Virus record (IMG/VR): IMGVR_UViG_3300020704_000001
Span: 16,621-80,620 of that record
Direction: 5' to 3' (one strand)
Source: a virus
Length of the DNA stretch: 64,000 nucleotides
In this document: positions 44,812 to 52,178 of the stretch, piece after piece
Position numbering within the stretch: the stretch's first letter is position 1
Layout of the letters: each line of letters starts with the position of its first letter
Notes under the pieces: model-generated
Told to the model about the DNA's origin: nothing
What the model saw: only the letters and a program-made list of their open reading frames with translations
The model's database searches: none
Made by a program: the position numbers and the translations under genes

Positions 44812-46230
44812 TCAGAAGAAATCTTCAATACCATTTAATTCAAATGATTTTTTTAACCATGGATGATGTTTTTCTAACCATTCATCACCTTGATCGCCTT
44901 TGGATTTTAAATAATCATACCACTCTTTTGCTCTAGCATAATCGTGATGTTTGTCTTCAGAGTCAGCCCACATTCCTGGACTTATTCCATTCCAACGGTT
45001 TCTTTGTTCTGGATGATCTTTGTTTAATCTTCTTGATTCAACAAATATTCTTCTTTCTTGTTCATACTCAAAAGAACCTAATTCAGCCATAGATTCATGA
45101 GTAAATGCAATTATTGATAATCTTTCTGCATCAGGATCCTCAAGAACAATTGGTGTATTTCCATGTAAACCAACAGTATTTAAAACTAATAATAAATCTC
45201 TTGGTCTAACATTTACAGCATAACCAATTTCAGGGAATGTTAGATAACCACCAGAAAACTTATCATTATTGCTCATGACACATAAATTTGCCATCCCTAA
45301 TTCCATATTCTTGGCGTCATGATGTGCTGCAGTTCTAAAATTACGATTCACAGTTACTGTTGTAAATGGAGTTCCTGGAACTCGAAATTTAGAATCAATT
45401 TTTTCTGCTACTTCCATTTGATTACTAAATCTCCATGGAAGTAATTCTTTAAATCCTTTAGATAAGGATTGTAAAAATGGATATGCTAATGCAAATTCTT
45501 CTGGATTATCTCTGGTATAAGATGTTGCTCTACCATATGGAATTCTTGGATATCTTGAATACCAACCAGAAATGCCACTATTAACAACATTAGCATAAGT
45601 TGTATCGCTAATATAATTATCTAAAATATCTTGTGCTTTCTTTTTTGCAATATCTACCTCTTCGTCACACAATGAATTTGCAAAATCATCAAATATAAAA
45701 TTATTTGCTTTGATTTTTTCGGTCAACCAAACAACACCCCTACTCTCATCAGATTTTAATGTTTTATATTTCTCTCTAATTATATTAATTTCTTTTCTTG
45801 GATTTCTTTCTCCAAAAATATCAGAAATATTATTTTTTAAAAAATGTTCAAGAATATCGAATTGCTCATCTGTAACCCATTCTCTTCCGCCACATGTACC
45901 TGTTCTTGGTCCACCAGCAATACCTCTATTTTGAGTTTCAACTGCTGCTTCTCGTAATCCAGCATAAGCTGAATCAGCTTCTTCTTGTGTAAAGAAGTTT
46001 TTACGGAATTTAAAAACAATATTTTTTTCGTTCAACCCCTTTCCACAATGCCCACAATCCATATTTTTTTCACAATTTTCTTCAGCTGTGAAATCAGCAC
46101 AATCTGGTGGTAAATATATATCACAATCTTCTTCTATCAATGTATGATAATGTGAATCATCTAACCATTGACCTATTAAATCTGGTCTTGGTATAACTTC
46201 TTCAGGTTTTAATACAATTACTTTTGTCAT
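44812..46230 (-). CDS. TET/JBP-family 2-oxoglutarate/Fe(II) dioxygenase
   Basis: 472 residues. The catalytic core lies at about residues 285-380: PFTTVTVNRNFRTAAHHDA supplies the H303-x-D305 pair, GGYLTFPEIGYAVNVRPRD the central strands, GLHGNTP the distal His (H356), and ERLSIIAF the 2-oxoglutarate-binding Arg (R370). Spacing (H-x-D to H about 50, H to R about 15) is as in JBP/TET proteins that oxidise the methyl of thymine or 5-methylcytosine in DNA. The N-terminal part has a C-x2-C cluster (MDCGHCGKG) and TQNRGIAGG. A sigma70-like promoter precedes it; the ATG has AGGATC upstream. The substrate is inferred. Protein hydroxylation cannot be excluded. Confidence 0.75.
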   Translation of the reverse strand: MTKVIVLKPEEVIPRPDLIGQWLDDSHYHTLIEEDCDIYLPPDCADFTAEENCEKNMDCGHCGKGLNEKNIVFKFRKNFFTQEEADSAYAGLREAAVETQNRGIAGGPRTGTCGGREWVTDEQFDILEHFLKNNISDIFGERNPRKEINIIREKYKTLKSDESRGVVWLTEKIKANNFIFDDFANSLCDEEVDIAKKKAQDILDNYISDTTYANVVNSGISGWYSRYPRIPYGRATSYTRDNPEEFALAYPFLQSLSKGFKELLPWRFSNQMEVAEKIDSKFRVPGTPFTTVTVNRNFRTAAHHDAKNMELGMANLCVMSNNDKFSGGYLTFPEIGYAVNVRPRDLLLVLNTVGLHGNTPIVLEDPDAERLSIIAFTHESMAELGSFEYEQERRIFVESRRLNKDHPEQRNRWNGISPGMWADSEDKHHDYARAKEWYDYLKSKGDQGDEWLEKHHPWLKKSFELNGIEDFF

Positions 46231-46259
46231 TTTTTGATCCTATTAATATTAATACTCAT

Positions 46260-46288
46260 AGTTTACTATACTTTTTAAATAAAGTAAA
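46260..46288 (-). promoter_or_regulatory. Sigma70-like promoter of the dioxygenase/glycosyltransferase operon
   Basis: On the minus strand, TTTACT, a 17-bp spacer, and TAAACT, with the -10 about 30 bp upstream of the dioxygenase ATG. It is a moderate match to -35/-10, unlike the TATAAATA late promoters of neighbouring structural genes, and suggests early or middle expression. Confidence 0.5.
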
Positions 46289-46311
46289 GCGCTTTTTGTT
46301 ATTTAGAAAAA

Positions 46312-46319
46312 TATAAATA
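46312..46319 (+). promoter_or_regulatory. Late promoter TATAAATA
   Basis: Exact late motif 25 bp before the ATG of the tube-fold gene at 46345, diverging from the leftward promoter just upstream. Confidence 0.75.
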
Positions 46320-46344
46320 TAGTAATAAAACAAAGGAACTTAAA

Positions 46345-46875
46345 ATGGCTGCACAAGACTTTTCTCCATGTGATCAAGATATTTTGCAATCTGCAAAATT
46401 TATCTTTACTATTCCTAGATTAACCTCTACACAATTCTTTTGTCAGGCAGCAAATATTCCTGGAATATCAACACATGCAAAATATCAAACTACTACATTT
46501 TTAGACCTAGCAATTCCAGGCGATAAAATAATTTTTGAGGATTTAAATATAGAATTTTTGTTAGATGAGGAATTGCAGTCATGGATTGGAATAAGTGAAT
46601 GGATGCGGGGTATTGCGTTTCCTGAAAATTTTGATCAATATATAAATTTAAGGCATCAATCAAAATATAGTGAACGAGTAGAATTCCCTCAATATGCTGA
46701 TGCAGAATTGGTTGTTTTATCTTCATCAAATCAACCAACAGTAAAAGTATATTTTAAAGATTTATTTCCTATTTCTTTATCTGCGATAGACTTTGATATA
46801 AGATTGAGTTCTGAAAAAGTAATGACAGCATCTGCGTCCTTTAAATATAAAAGGTATGATGTAGAAATATTGTAG
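46345..46875 (+). CDS. Tail-tube-fold structural protein (gp3/gp19-related)
   Basis: 176 residues: FSPCDQDILQSAKFIFTIP, FFCQAANIPGISTHAKYQT, IPGDKIIFEDLNIEFLLDE, then SWIGISEWMRGIAF and late strands with VKVYFKDLFPISLSAIDFD. The order of strands is that of the gp19 tube family, with the LPG/IPGIS and PGD signatures. T4 gene 3 (tail terminator, 176 residues) is the same length, so gp3 is a candidate, but a second tube-like protein is equally possible. It is preceded by its own late promoter and AAGGAA, and followed by uvsY. Confidence 0.6.
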   Translation: MAAQDFSPCDQDILQSAKFIFTIPRLTSTQFFCQAANIPGISTHAKYQTTTFLDLAIPGDKIIFEDLNIEFLLDEELQSWIGISEWMRGIAFPENFDQYINLRHQSKYSERVEFPQYADAELVVLSSSNQPTVKVYFKDLFPISLSAIDFDIRLSSEKVMTASASFKYKRYDVEIL

Positions 46876-46908
46876 TACCTATATAAATTTATTTGAGAAT
46901 TAATTATT

Positions 46909-47349
46909 ATGCTAAAACTTGATCAAATCATTGAGGAATGGAAATCTGATTGTAAAATAGATGAAACAGACCCTCAACACGAACTAATAAAAACCCCATT
47001 GCTCCATGCAAAATATATTGAAATATTGTCTCAACAAAGACTAGCATCACATAAAATGAAATTTAACCACTCAAAAATGAAAAAAATCAGAAGGGAATAT
47101 TATTTTGGGAATTTAGACAAAGAAACCCTTGATGAATATGGGTGGGAGCAGTTTGATCTTAGGATTGGAACTAAAGGTAATGTAGATTACTACTTAGATT
47201 CAGACGAGAATTTAATAAGACTTCTTGAAAAAAAAGCTTATTATGATGAATGTGTATCAATATGCGAATCAATTCTAAAAGAATTGTCTGCTCGTACTTG
47301 GCAACTCAGGGAATTTATGCAATATAACAAATTTTTGGCTGGTGGATAA
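46909..47349 (+). CDS. uvsY: Recombination mediator UvsY
   Basis: 146 residues (T4 UvsY is 137). Pattern: MLKLDQIIEEWKSDCKID, LLHAKYIEILSQQRLASHK, then MKKIRREYYFGNLDKETL and a C-terminal helix with TWQLREFMQYNKFLAGG, parallel to the T4 protein's KHIQDMRAFEAG end. UvsY loads the UvsX recombinase on gp32-coated single-stranded DNA. The stop is fused to the next start as TAATG. A near-late motif (TATAAATT) precedes the gene. uvsX and gene 32 are not in this window. Confidence 0.85.
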   Translation: MLKLDQIIEEWKSDCKIDETDPQHELIKTPLLHAKYIEILSQQRLASHKMKFNHSKMKKIRREYYFGNLDKETLDEYGWEQFDLRIGTKGNVDYYLDSDENLIRLLEKKAYYDECVSICESILKELSARTWQLREFMQYNKFLAGG

Positions 47350-48854
47350 TGATAGAAGTACATAAAATAAACGAATCCTTTGTTATCCTTAAATGCGATA
47401 GAGGAATAGCCCAAGAATTATCTGAATATTTTTCGTTTCTAGTTCCTGGTTACAAATATATGCCTGCATTTAAAAATAAAATGTGGGATGGAAAATTAAG
47501 ATTAGCTAAACTTCTTCCAAATGGTGATGTTGAATTTTATGTCGGATTAATTAACCAACTAGAAATATTTTGTTCGGACAGAGAATATTCCCTAATTAAA
47601 AATTATGATGATCGTTTGAATTTAATTTCATCAGAAGAATTACAATGCTTTATTGAAAAATTAAATATACATTCTTACGGAAAACGTATTGAAGTTAGAG
47701 ATTATCAATTTGAATGTGTGTTAGATTTTTTAAATACGAAAAGAATGGTAGGATTAAGTCCAACCAGTTCTGGAAAGAGTCTGATTCTTTATATTATAAT
47801 ACGCTATTTAATACAAAATACTTGTAAAAAAACATTATTAATTGTACCAAATGTATCATTATGCCACCAATTAGCCTCAGATTTTGTAGATTATGCATCA
47901 CACAATAAATGGGATTCTGATAATCATATACATCTAGTGTTTTCCGGAAAAGATAAAGATGCTGATAAAGAAATAATTTTATCTACATGGCAATCTTTAT
48001 ATACCATAAAAGATAAAAATTACTTTAAACAATTTGATCTTGTTATTTGTGATGAAGCGCATCTTTCTTCAGGAAAAGAAATAACTACTATAATAGAAAA
48101 GTGTATTAATGCTGAATATAGAATTGGTGTAACTGGTACTCTAAATGGTCAAAAAATACATTCATTGCAGTTAGAATCATTATTTGGTCCAGTAAAAAAA
48201 GTTATTACAACAAAAGAATTAATGGATAATAATCAAGTAACAAATTTAGCCATTAAATGTATTGTATTAAAGTATCCAGAAGAAATAACAAAACTTACCC
48301 AAAATTTAAAATACCAAGAAGAATTAGATTTTATTATATCAAATAAAGAAAGAAATAAATTTATTAAAAATCTAACTTTATCTCTTAAAGGAAATACATT
48401 ATTGTTGTATCAATTCGTAGAAAAGCATGGAGATGTGTTATATAACCTTATTTCTAATTCGAAATTTGCACAAGATAAAATTGTATACTATATACATGGA
48501 GATATAAAAGCGGAAGAAAGGGAATCTATAAGAAAGGCGATGGAGACTCAAAATAATGTTATTCTAATAGGTTCTGTTGGTACTGTTTCTACTGGAACAA
48601 ATATTAAAAACTTACACAACATTATTTTTGCAAGTCCAAGCAAATCAAGAGTTAGAAATCTCCAAGCAATTGGAAGGGTTCTTCGACTTAATGAGAATAA
48701 GGATAAAGCTATCCTTTATGATTTAGCAGACGATCTGAGGTATAAAAAGCATCAAAATTATACTATTCTTCATTTTAAAGAAAGAATTAAAATTTACAAT
48801 GAAGAAAAATTTAATTATAAATTGATTAATATTGATCTAGATCAGACCCTATAG
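47349..48854 (+). CDS. uvsW: DNA/RNA helicase UvsW
   Basis: 501 residues (T4 UvsW is 587). Superfamily 2 helicase: RIEVRDYQFECVLDF (Q-like), Walker A SPTSSGKS, DEAH-type box CDEAHL, motif III GVTGTL, then motif V-VI in the region STGTNIKNLHNIIFASPSK and AIGRVLRLNENKD. UvsW unwinds R-loops and branched DNA and controls the switch from origin- to recombination-dependent replication. The N-terminal double-stranded DNA-binding domain is present. It is coupled to uvsY and followed by an 845-bp non-coding region. Confidence 0.93.
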   Translation: MIEVHKINESFVILKCDRGIAQELSEYFSFLVPGYKYMPAFKNKMWDGKLRLAKLLPNGDVEFYVGLINQLEIFCSDREYSLIKNYDDRLNLISSEELQCFIEKLNIHSYGKRIEVRDYQFECVLDFLNTKRMVGLSPTSSGKSLILYIIIRYLIQNTCKKTLLIVPNVSLCHQLASDFVDYASHNKWDSDNHIHLVFSGKDKDADKEIILSTWQSLYTIKDKNYFKQFDLVICDEAHLSSGKEITTIIEKCINAEYRIGVTGTLNGQKIHSLQLESLFGPVKKVITTKELMDNNQVTNLAIKCIVLKYPEEITKLTQNLKYQEELDFIISNKERNKFIKNLTLSLKGNTLLLYQFVEKHGDVLYNLISNSKFAQDKIVYYIHGDIKAEERESIRKAMETQNNVILIGSVGTVSTGTNIKNLHNIIFASPSKSRVRNLQAIGRVLRLNENKDKAILYDLADDLRYKKHQNYTILHFKERIKIYNEEKFNYKLINIDLDQTL

Positions 48855-48960
48855 ATCTTAATTACGGCTAACTGGAGGCTTACTGTTTAATGATATTTTT
48901 TAATTGACCTTATAGTATCAATTAGTAATTATCTATCTTCAAATGCTTTAAAATGATGGT

Positions 48961-48991
48961 TGCGAGCGCAGCGAAGCAGGAGCGAAGCGAC
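48961..48991 (+). repeat. GC-rich 31-bp inverted repeat, left arm
   Basis: This stretch (TGCGAGCGCAGCGAAGC... to GCGAC) is the exact reverse complement of 49079-49109 and of 49164-49194. Its internal GCGAAGC repeats stand out against very AT-rich flanks. Pairing with either right arm would give a 31-bp helix with an 87- or 172-base loop. Confidence 0.85.
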
Positions 48992-49050
48992 TTAATAAGA
49001 CCTAATTGAATTTAATTAATACTATCTCTACTTTAAAAATATTAATTGAA

Positions 49051-49220
49051 TTTAAACTACATCGAGTTGCTTTAACTCGTCGCTTCGCTCCTGCTTCGCT
49101 GCGCTCGCACAACATCTATTTTGTTTAATATTAGATTTAAACTACATCGAGTTGCTTTAACTCGTCGCTTCGCTCCTGCTTCGCTGCGCTCGCACAACAT
49201 CTATTTTGTTTAATATTAGA
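49051..49220. repeat. 85-bp perfect tandem duplication
   Basis: Units 49051-49135 and 49136-49220 are identical. Each holds a small palindrome CGAGTT-GCTTT-AACTCG, the right arm of the 31-bp inverted repeat, and an AT-rich end. The next bases (49221-49225) begin a third copy and then diverge. Confidence 0.9.
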
Positions 49221-49246
49221 TTTAAGCAGCAGCGAAGGATATGACA

Positions 49247-49278
49247 CCCCATTTTCAGGGGGCATCAAAATTTTTTTT
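49247..49278 (+). terminator. Possible rightward terminator
   Basis: Short CCCC-ATTTTCA-GGGG stem followed by CATCAAAA and a run of eight T on the plus strand. The stem is only 4 bp, so it is a weak call; it would end transcripts coming through uvsW and the repeats. Confidence 0.35.
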
Positions 49279-49329
49279 AGATTTATGACAGTAAGTATTT
49301 TTATTTGAATCCGCATTATTGGGCTCTGT

Positions 49330-49667
49330 ACCTTACCCCACTTACTACGATTTTTAAAGAGAACTCGGTGTCAGTTTCTCTATATAATGCTTTTTATGAA
49401 TTCTAGATCGAATAAAATATATTAACAAGTTAATGTTCTATTCTGACCTTTATTTAACCTTTTACGATTATCTTAACCGAATCCCAGAACGGCTGGTACG
49501 ATTTAAGGCATCCCTTTCGGGGCAGAAGATAAAAGACTACGGTATGAAGCGTAGATTTGGAGTACCATCTCCTTTAAGAATGGATTTTCCGGTGAAATAT
49601 AAATCGGCTCACCAACCTTTAAACTCATACATTTATAGTTAATATTTAGTCAATACTAAATACACAT
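49330..49667 (-). ncRNA. Candidate structured non-coding RNA (leftward)
   Basis: On the minus strand this stretch has a series of short hairpins: GGTGA/TCACC, GGAG/CTCC, CTACG/CGTAG, a CCC-GAAA-GGG stem with a GNRA loop, CCAG/CTGG, and further left GAGAA/TTCTC. It begins just downstream of a -35/-10 pair at 49675-49703. The GNRA loop exists only in the minus-strand transcript. The 69- and 41-codon ORFs here look like by-products. No known RNA family was recognised. The boundaries are approximate. Confidence 0.35.
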
Positions 49668-49674
49668 AAATCAA

Positions 49675-49703
49675 AGTCTACTATAACATTTAAAAAAAGT
49701 CAA
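49675..49703 (-). promoter_or_regulatory. Leftward sigma70-like promoter
   Basis: Minus strand TTGACT, 17-bp spacer, TAGACT. It starts at the very end of the leftward gene at 49700 and points into the gene-poor region, where only the hairpin-rich stretch could be its product. The -10 is a 4/6 match. Confidence 0.45.
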
Positions 49704-49927
49704 GCATTATTTTTAATTTTTTTCTTGTATCCTTTTTCGTAGCATAATTTTTTTCTAGGTTTCTTTTTTTGTTTTGTATATTTATGTTCTTCGTAATATG
49801 CTTCTAATTTTCTAAACATATTAATATCTGTTGTATACCAGCGCCTATATTGGTGGTCAAAGTAAATCCCAATTCTTTTAGCTCGGTCTAACTGTTCTTT
49901 ATTATCAAATTGTAAATATGTTATCAT
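49700..49927 (-). CDS. Small basic protein, DUF5710-like
   Basis: 75 residues. The first half, YLQFDNKEQLDRAKRIGIY then FDHQYRRWYTTDINMFRKL, has the pattern of DUF5710 domains: aromatic strand, a helix with Lys/Arg, Gly, Asp and W-Y near a turn. The second half is very lysine-rich (KQKKKPRKKLCYEKGYKKK), suggesting nucleic-acid binding. It is oriented leftward, against its neighbours. No ribosome site stands out. Function unknown. Confidence 0.55.
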   Translation of the reverse strand: MITYLQFDNKEQLDRAKRIGIYFDHQYRRWYTTDINMFRKLEAYYEEHKYTKQKKKPRKKLCYEKGYKKKIKNNA

Positions 49928-49992
49928 ATTAAAATACCGTTTAAATAAAAATATATATAATTATATATTAATGTTATTTTGAGGTTTGTATT

Positions 49993-50376
49993 ATGATTGA
50001 AAAGTTTGAATTGAAAATTATTAGAATGAAGACGGGCGAAGATCTTATTGGTTTTTGTTTTGAAGATAGAATTAATAATAAGATAATAATAAAATACCCA
50101 AAAACATTTTATTCCTATATAGATCCAGATACAAGTGATGAAGAGATTGTCCTTATTGATTGGCTTCCTAAACTTGCTTTTTATTCGCAAGAAGTTAAAT
50201 TTGATTCCAGCAACGTTTTATTTTCATCTTATACGAATACTGCATTTGGTTATCAATACCTTTCTGTGATACAAGATTCATTAGATGAGACGACAGAATT
50301 AGCAACAAAAATACAAAAATTGTTATCTGAAACAAAAGATTCTTTTCCTGAAGTTAAAAATGATATATTACATTAA
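49993..50376 (+). CDS. Small Sm-like phage protein, paralogue A
   Basis: 127 residues: ELKIIRMKTGEDLIGFCFE, then strands rich in Ile/Tyr, VLIDWLPKLAFYSQEVKF, and a helical acidic C terminus. The GED-hIG (h, hydrophobic) turn and strand pattern are shared with the protein at 61662 (RMFRTISGEDVIAEFVE). Such small beta-barrel proteins in T4-like marine phages have been compared with Sm/Hfq folds; that comparison is my inference here. A GAGG ribosome site lies upstream of the ATG. It precedes the gp55 promoter. Confidence 0.5.
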   Translation: MIEKFELKIIRMKTGEDLIGFCFEDRINNKIIIKYPKTFYSYIDPDTSDEEIVLIDWLPKLAFYSQEVKFDSSNVLFSSYTNTAFGYQYLSVIQDSLDETTELATKIQKLLSETKDSFPEVKNDILH

Positions 50377-50381
50377 AACTA

Positions 50382-50410
50382 TTGACTTTTTTATAATTCT
50401 ATAGTATAAT
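50382..50410 (+). promoter_or_regulatory. Strong sigma70-type promoter for gp55-gp47-gp46
   Basis: TTGACT, 17 bp, TATAAT, with the -10 about 30 bp before the gp55 ATG. Near-consensus spacing and boxes; probably early or middle. It makes sense that the late sigma factor is transcribed from a host-type promoter. Confidence 0.8.
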
Positions 50411-50439
50411 TGGAAAAAGTGTAATAATATGAGGTTAAA

Positions 50440-51111
50440 ATGAAAGAATTAGATTTAGATTTAGATATAAGGTTTGATGAAGTCATACCAGAAGAAATTA
50501 TTCCTGAGGAAATCTTTTTAGATGATCCTATAAAAGACGAAACTGTAAAAGTTAAAAGGAAGAAGGTTCCAAAGAATTATATTAATAATGCAGATTTTTA
50601 TGAAGCTATTGTAGAATATAAGAAAAAATGTGATTTAGCTAAAGAAAATGGAACAAAAAAACCGATTGTTTCCAATTATATTGGTGAGTGTTTTACAAAG
50701 TTAGCAGAGGGTCTTTCTAGAAGACCAAATTTTTTCGGTTATTCTTATCGTGATGAAATGGTTTCTGATGGTATAGAAAATTGTTTGAGATATATTGAAA
50801 ATTTTAATCCAGAAAAAACAAAAAACCCTTTTGCATATTTTACCCAAATATTATGGTGGGCTTTTGTTCGTAGAATTAAAAAAGAAAAAACACAACAATA
50901 CATCAAATATAAAGCTACAGAAAATTTTGGTATTTTAGATACTGCTGAATTGATGGAATTGGGTGATGGAAATATTAAACAAATTGAAGTTTATGATAAT
51001 TTATATGAGTATATTAAGAAATTTGAAGAAACATCTTTAAAGAAAACAGAAAAACCCATAAAAGAAAAGCAAATTAAAGTTTGTGGAATTGAAACTTTCT
51101 TGGAGGGTTAA
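50440..51111 (+). CDS. 55: Late-transcription sigma factor gp55
   Basis: 223 residues (T4 gp55 is 185; the extra part is an acidic N terminus). Region-2-like core: YRDEMVSDGIENCLRYIEN, FNPEKTKNPFAYFTQILWW and AFVRRIKKEKTQQYIKYKA, the familiar part that contacts the core polymerase and recognises TATAAATA. Seven exact TATAAATA motifs at gene starts elsewhere in this window are consistent with its activity. Its co-activator gp33 is not recognised here. The stop is joined to gp47 through TAATG. Confidence 0.93.
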   Translation: MKELDLDLDIRFDEVIPEEIIPEEIFLDDPIKDETVKVKRKKVPKNYINNADFYEAIVEYKKKCDLAKENGTKKPIVSNYIGECFTKLAEGLSRRPNFFGYSYRDEMVSDGIENCLRYIENFNPEKTKNPFAYFTQILWWAFVRRIKKEKTQQYIKYKATENFGILDTAELMELGDGNIKQIEVYDNLYEYIKKFEETSLKKTEKPIKEKQIKVCGIETFLEG

Positions 51112-52178
51112 TGAAATTCGTTTTTCTTGGCGATACACATTTCGGTTGTAGAAATGCGAATCAACACCTTCAAGGTTTATTTGAAAAATTTTATTCAGAA
51201 ACATTCTTTCCATATTTACTTAAAAATGATATAAAATTAGTTATACAACTTGGTGATATTTTTGATTCTAGAAAATATTCTAATCATAATGCTTTGCATG
51301 AAGCAAAGAAGATGTTTTTCTCTAAATTCGAAGAATATGATATAAAACTTATAACATTACTTGGGAATCATGATATTGCTTTTAAAGAATCGTTATCTGT
51401 CAGTTCGTCAGATTTATTTTTATCTCAGTTTGAGAATGTTGAAGTAATAAAAGAACCATCTAGAATATTAAAAGATGGTGTTAGTATAGATATTATTCCG
51501 TGGATCTGTAAAGAAAATTATGAAGAATGTGTTAAATTTATAAAACAATCAAGTTCTGAAATGTGTGTCGGCCATTTTGAAATCCAAGGTTTTAAAATGT
51601 ATCAAGGTGGTATTTCTTCTGAGCATGGATTATCAGAAAAAACTTTTTCTAATTATGATAGAGTTTTGTCTGGCCATTATCATCACAGGTCTAAGAAAGG
51701 TAATATAGAATATATTGGTACACCTTATGAAATGACTTGGCAAGATTTTGGCGACCAAAAAGGTTTTCATTTGTTTGATACAGAAACTAGAAAACTACAA
51801 TTTATTAAAAACCCCTTTTCAATTTATGTAAAGGTTGATTATGATGATACTGGTGTTGAAATAACAAATTCAAGTTATTTGGATAAAGAGTATCTTGAAC
51901 AATTTAAATCTAAATATGTAAAAATACAAGTAAAAGAAAAAACAAATCCATATCTTTATGATTTGTTTATTGATCAAGTATATGCACAAAACCCTATAGA
52001 TGTTTCTACAATAGAAGAAATTGTTGATACTGAGGTTGAGGATTCTATTGATGAAACAGATGATACATTGACAATCACATACAAATATATTGATGGAATA
52101 AATCAACAAGATTTAGATAAAGTTAAATTGAAAAATATAATGAATAGTTTATATAATGATGCGTTGGCGGTAGAATGA
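51111..52178 (+). CDS. 47: Recombination nuclease subunit gp47 (Mre11-like)
   Basis: 355 residues (T4 gp47 is 339). Calcineurin-type phosphoesterase motifs: FLGDTHFG, IQLGDIFDSRKY, TLLGNHDIA, and the GH/GHYHH motifs in VGHFEIQG and VLSGHYHHRSK. With gp46 it resects DNA ends to give 3' tails for UvsX/UvsY-dependent recombination. The start is coupled to gp55 (TAATG) and the stop to gp46 (ATGA). The C-terminal acidic part binds the partner. Confidence 0.95.
   Translation: MKFVFLGDTHFGCRNANQHLQGLFEKFYSETFFPYLLKNDIKLVIQLGDIFDSRKYSNHNALHEAKKMFFSKFEEYDIKLITLLGNHDIAFKESLSVSSSDLFLSQFENVEVIKEPSRILKDGVSIDIIPWICKENYEECVKFIKQSSSEMCVGHFEIQGFKMYQGGISSEHGLSEKTFSNYDRVLSGHYHHRSKKGNIEYIGTPYEMTWQDFGDQKGFHLFDTETRKLQFIKNPFSIYVKVDYDDTGVEITNSSYLDKEYLEQFKSKYVKIQVKEKTNPYLYDLFIDQVYAQNPIDVSTIEEIVDTEVEDSIDETDDTLTITYKYIDGINQQDLDKVKLKNIMNSLYNDALAVE

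Larger units (their letters stand above)
48855..49699. other. Gene-poor region with repeats and hairpins
   Basis: 845 bp between uvsW and the leftward gene at 49700. I find no ORF with convincing coding features. It contains a 31-bp GC-rich inverted repeat, an 85-bp tandem duplication that includes one arm, a possible rightward terminator, and a hairpin-rich stretch behind a leftward promoter (all listed separately). In T4 an origin (oriF) lies near uvsY, so replication or regulatory function is possible but unproven. Confidence 0.6.

Noticed and set aside
49433-49642. 69-codon rightward ORF and a 41-codon leftward ORF in the gene-poor region
   Set aside because: Neither has a good ribosome site, and the stretch is full of perfect short hairpins that explain the open frames better than coding.
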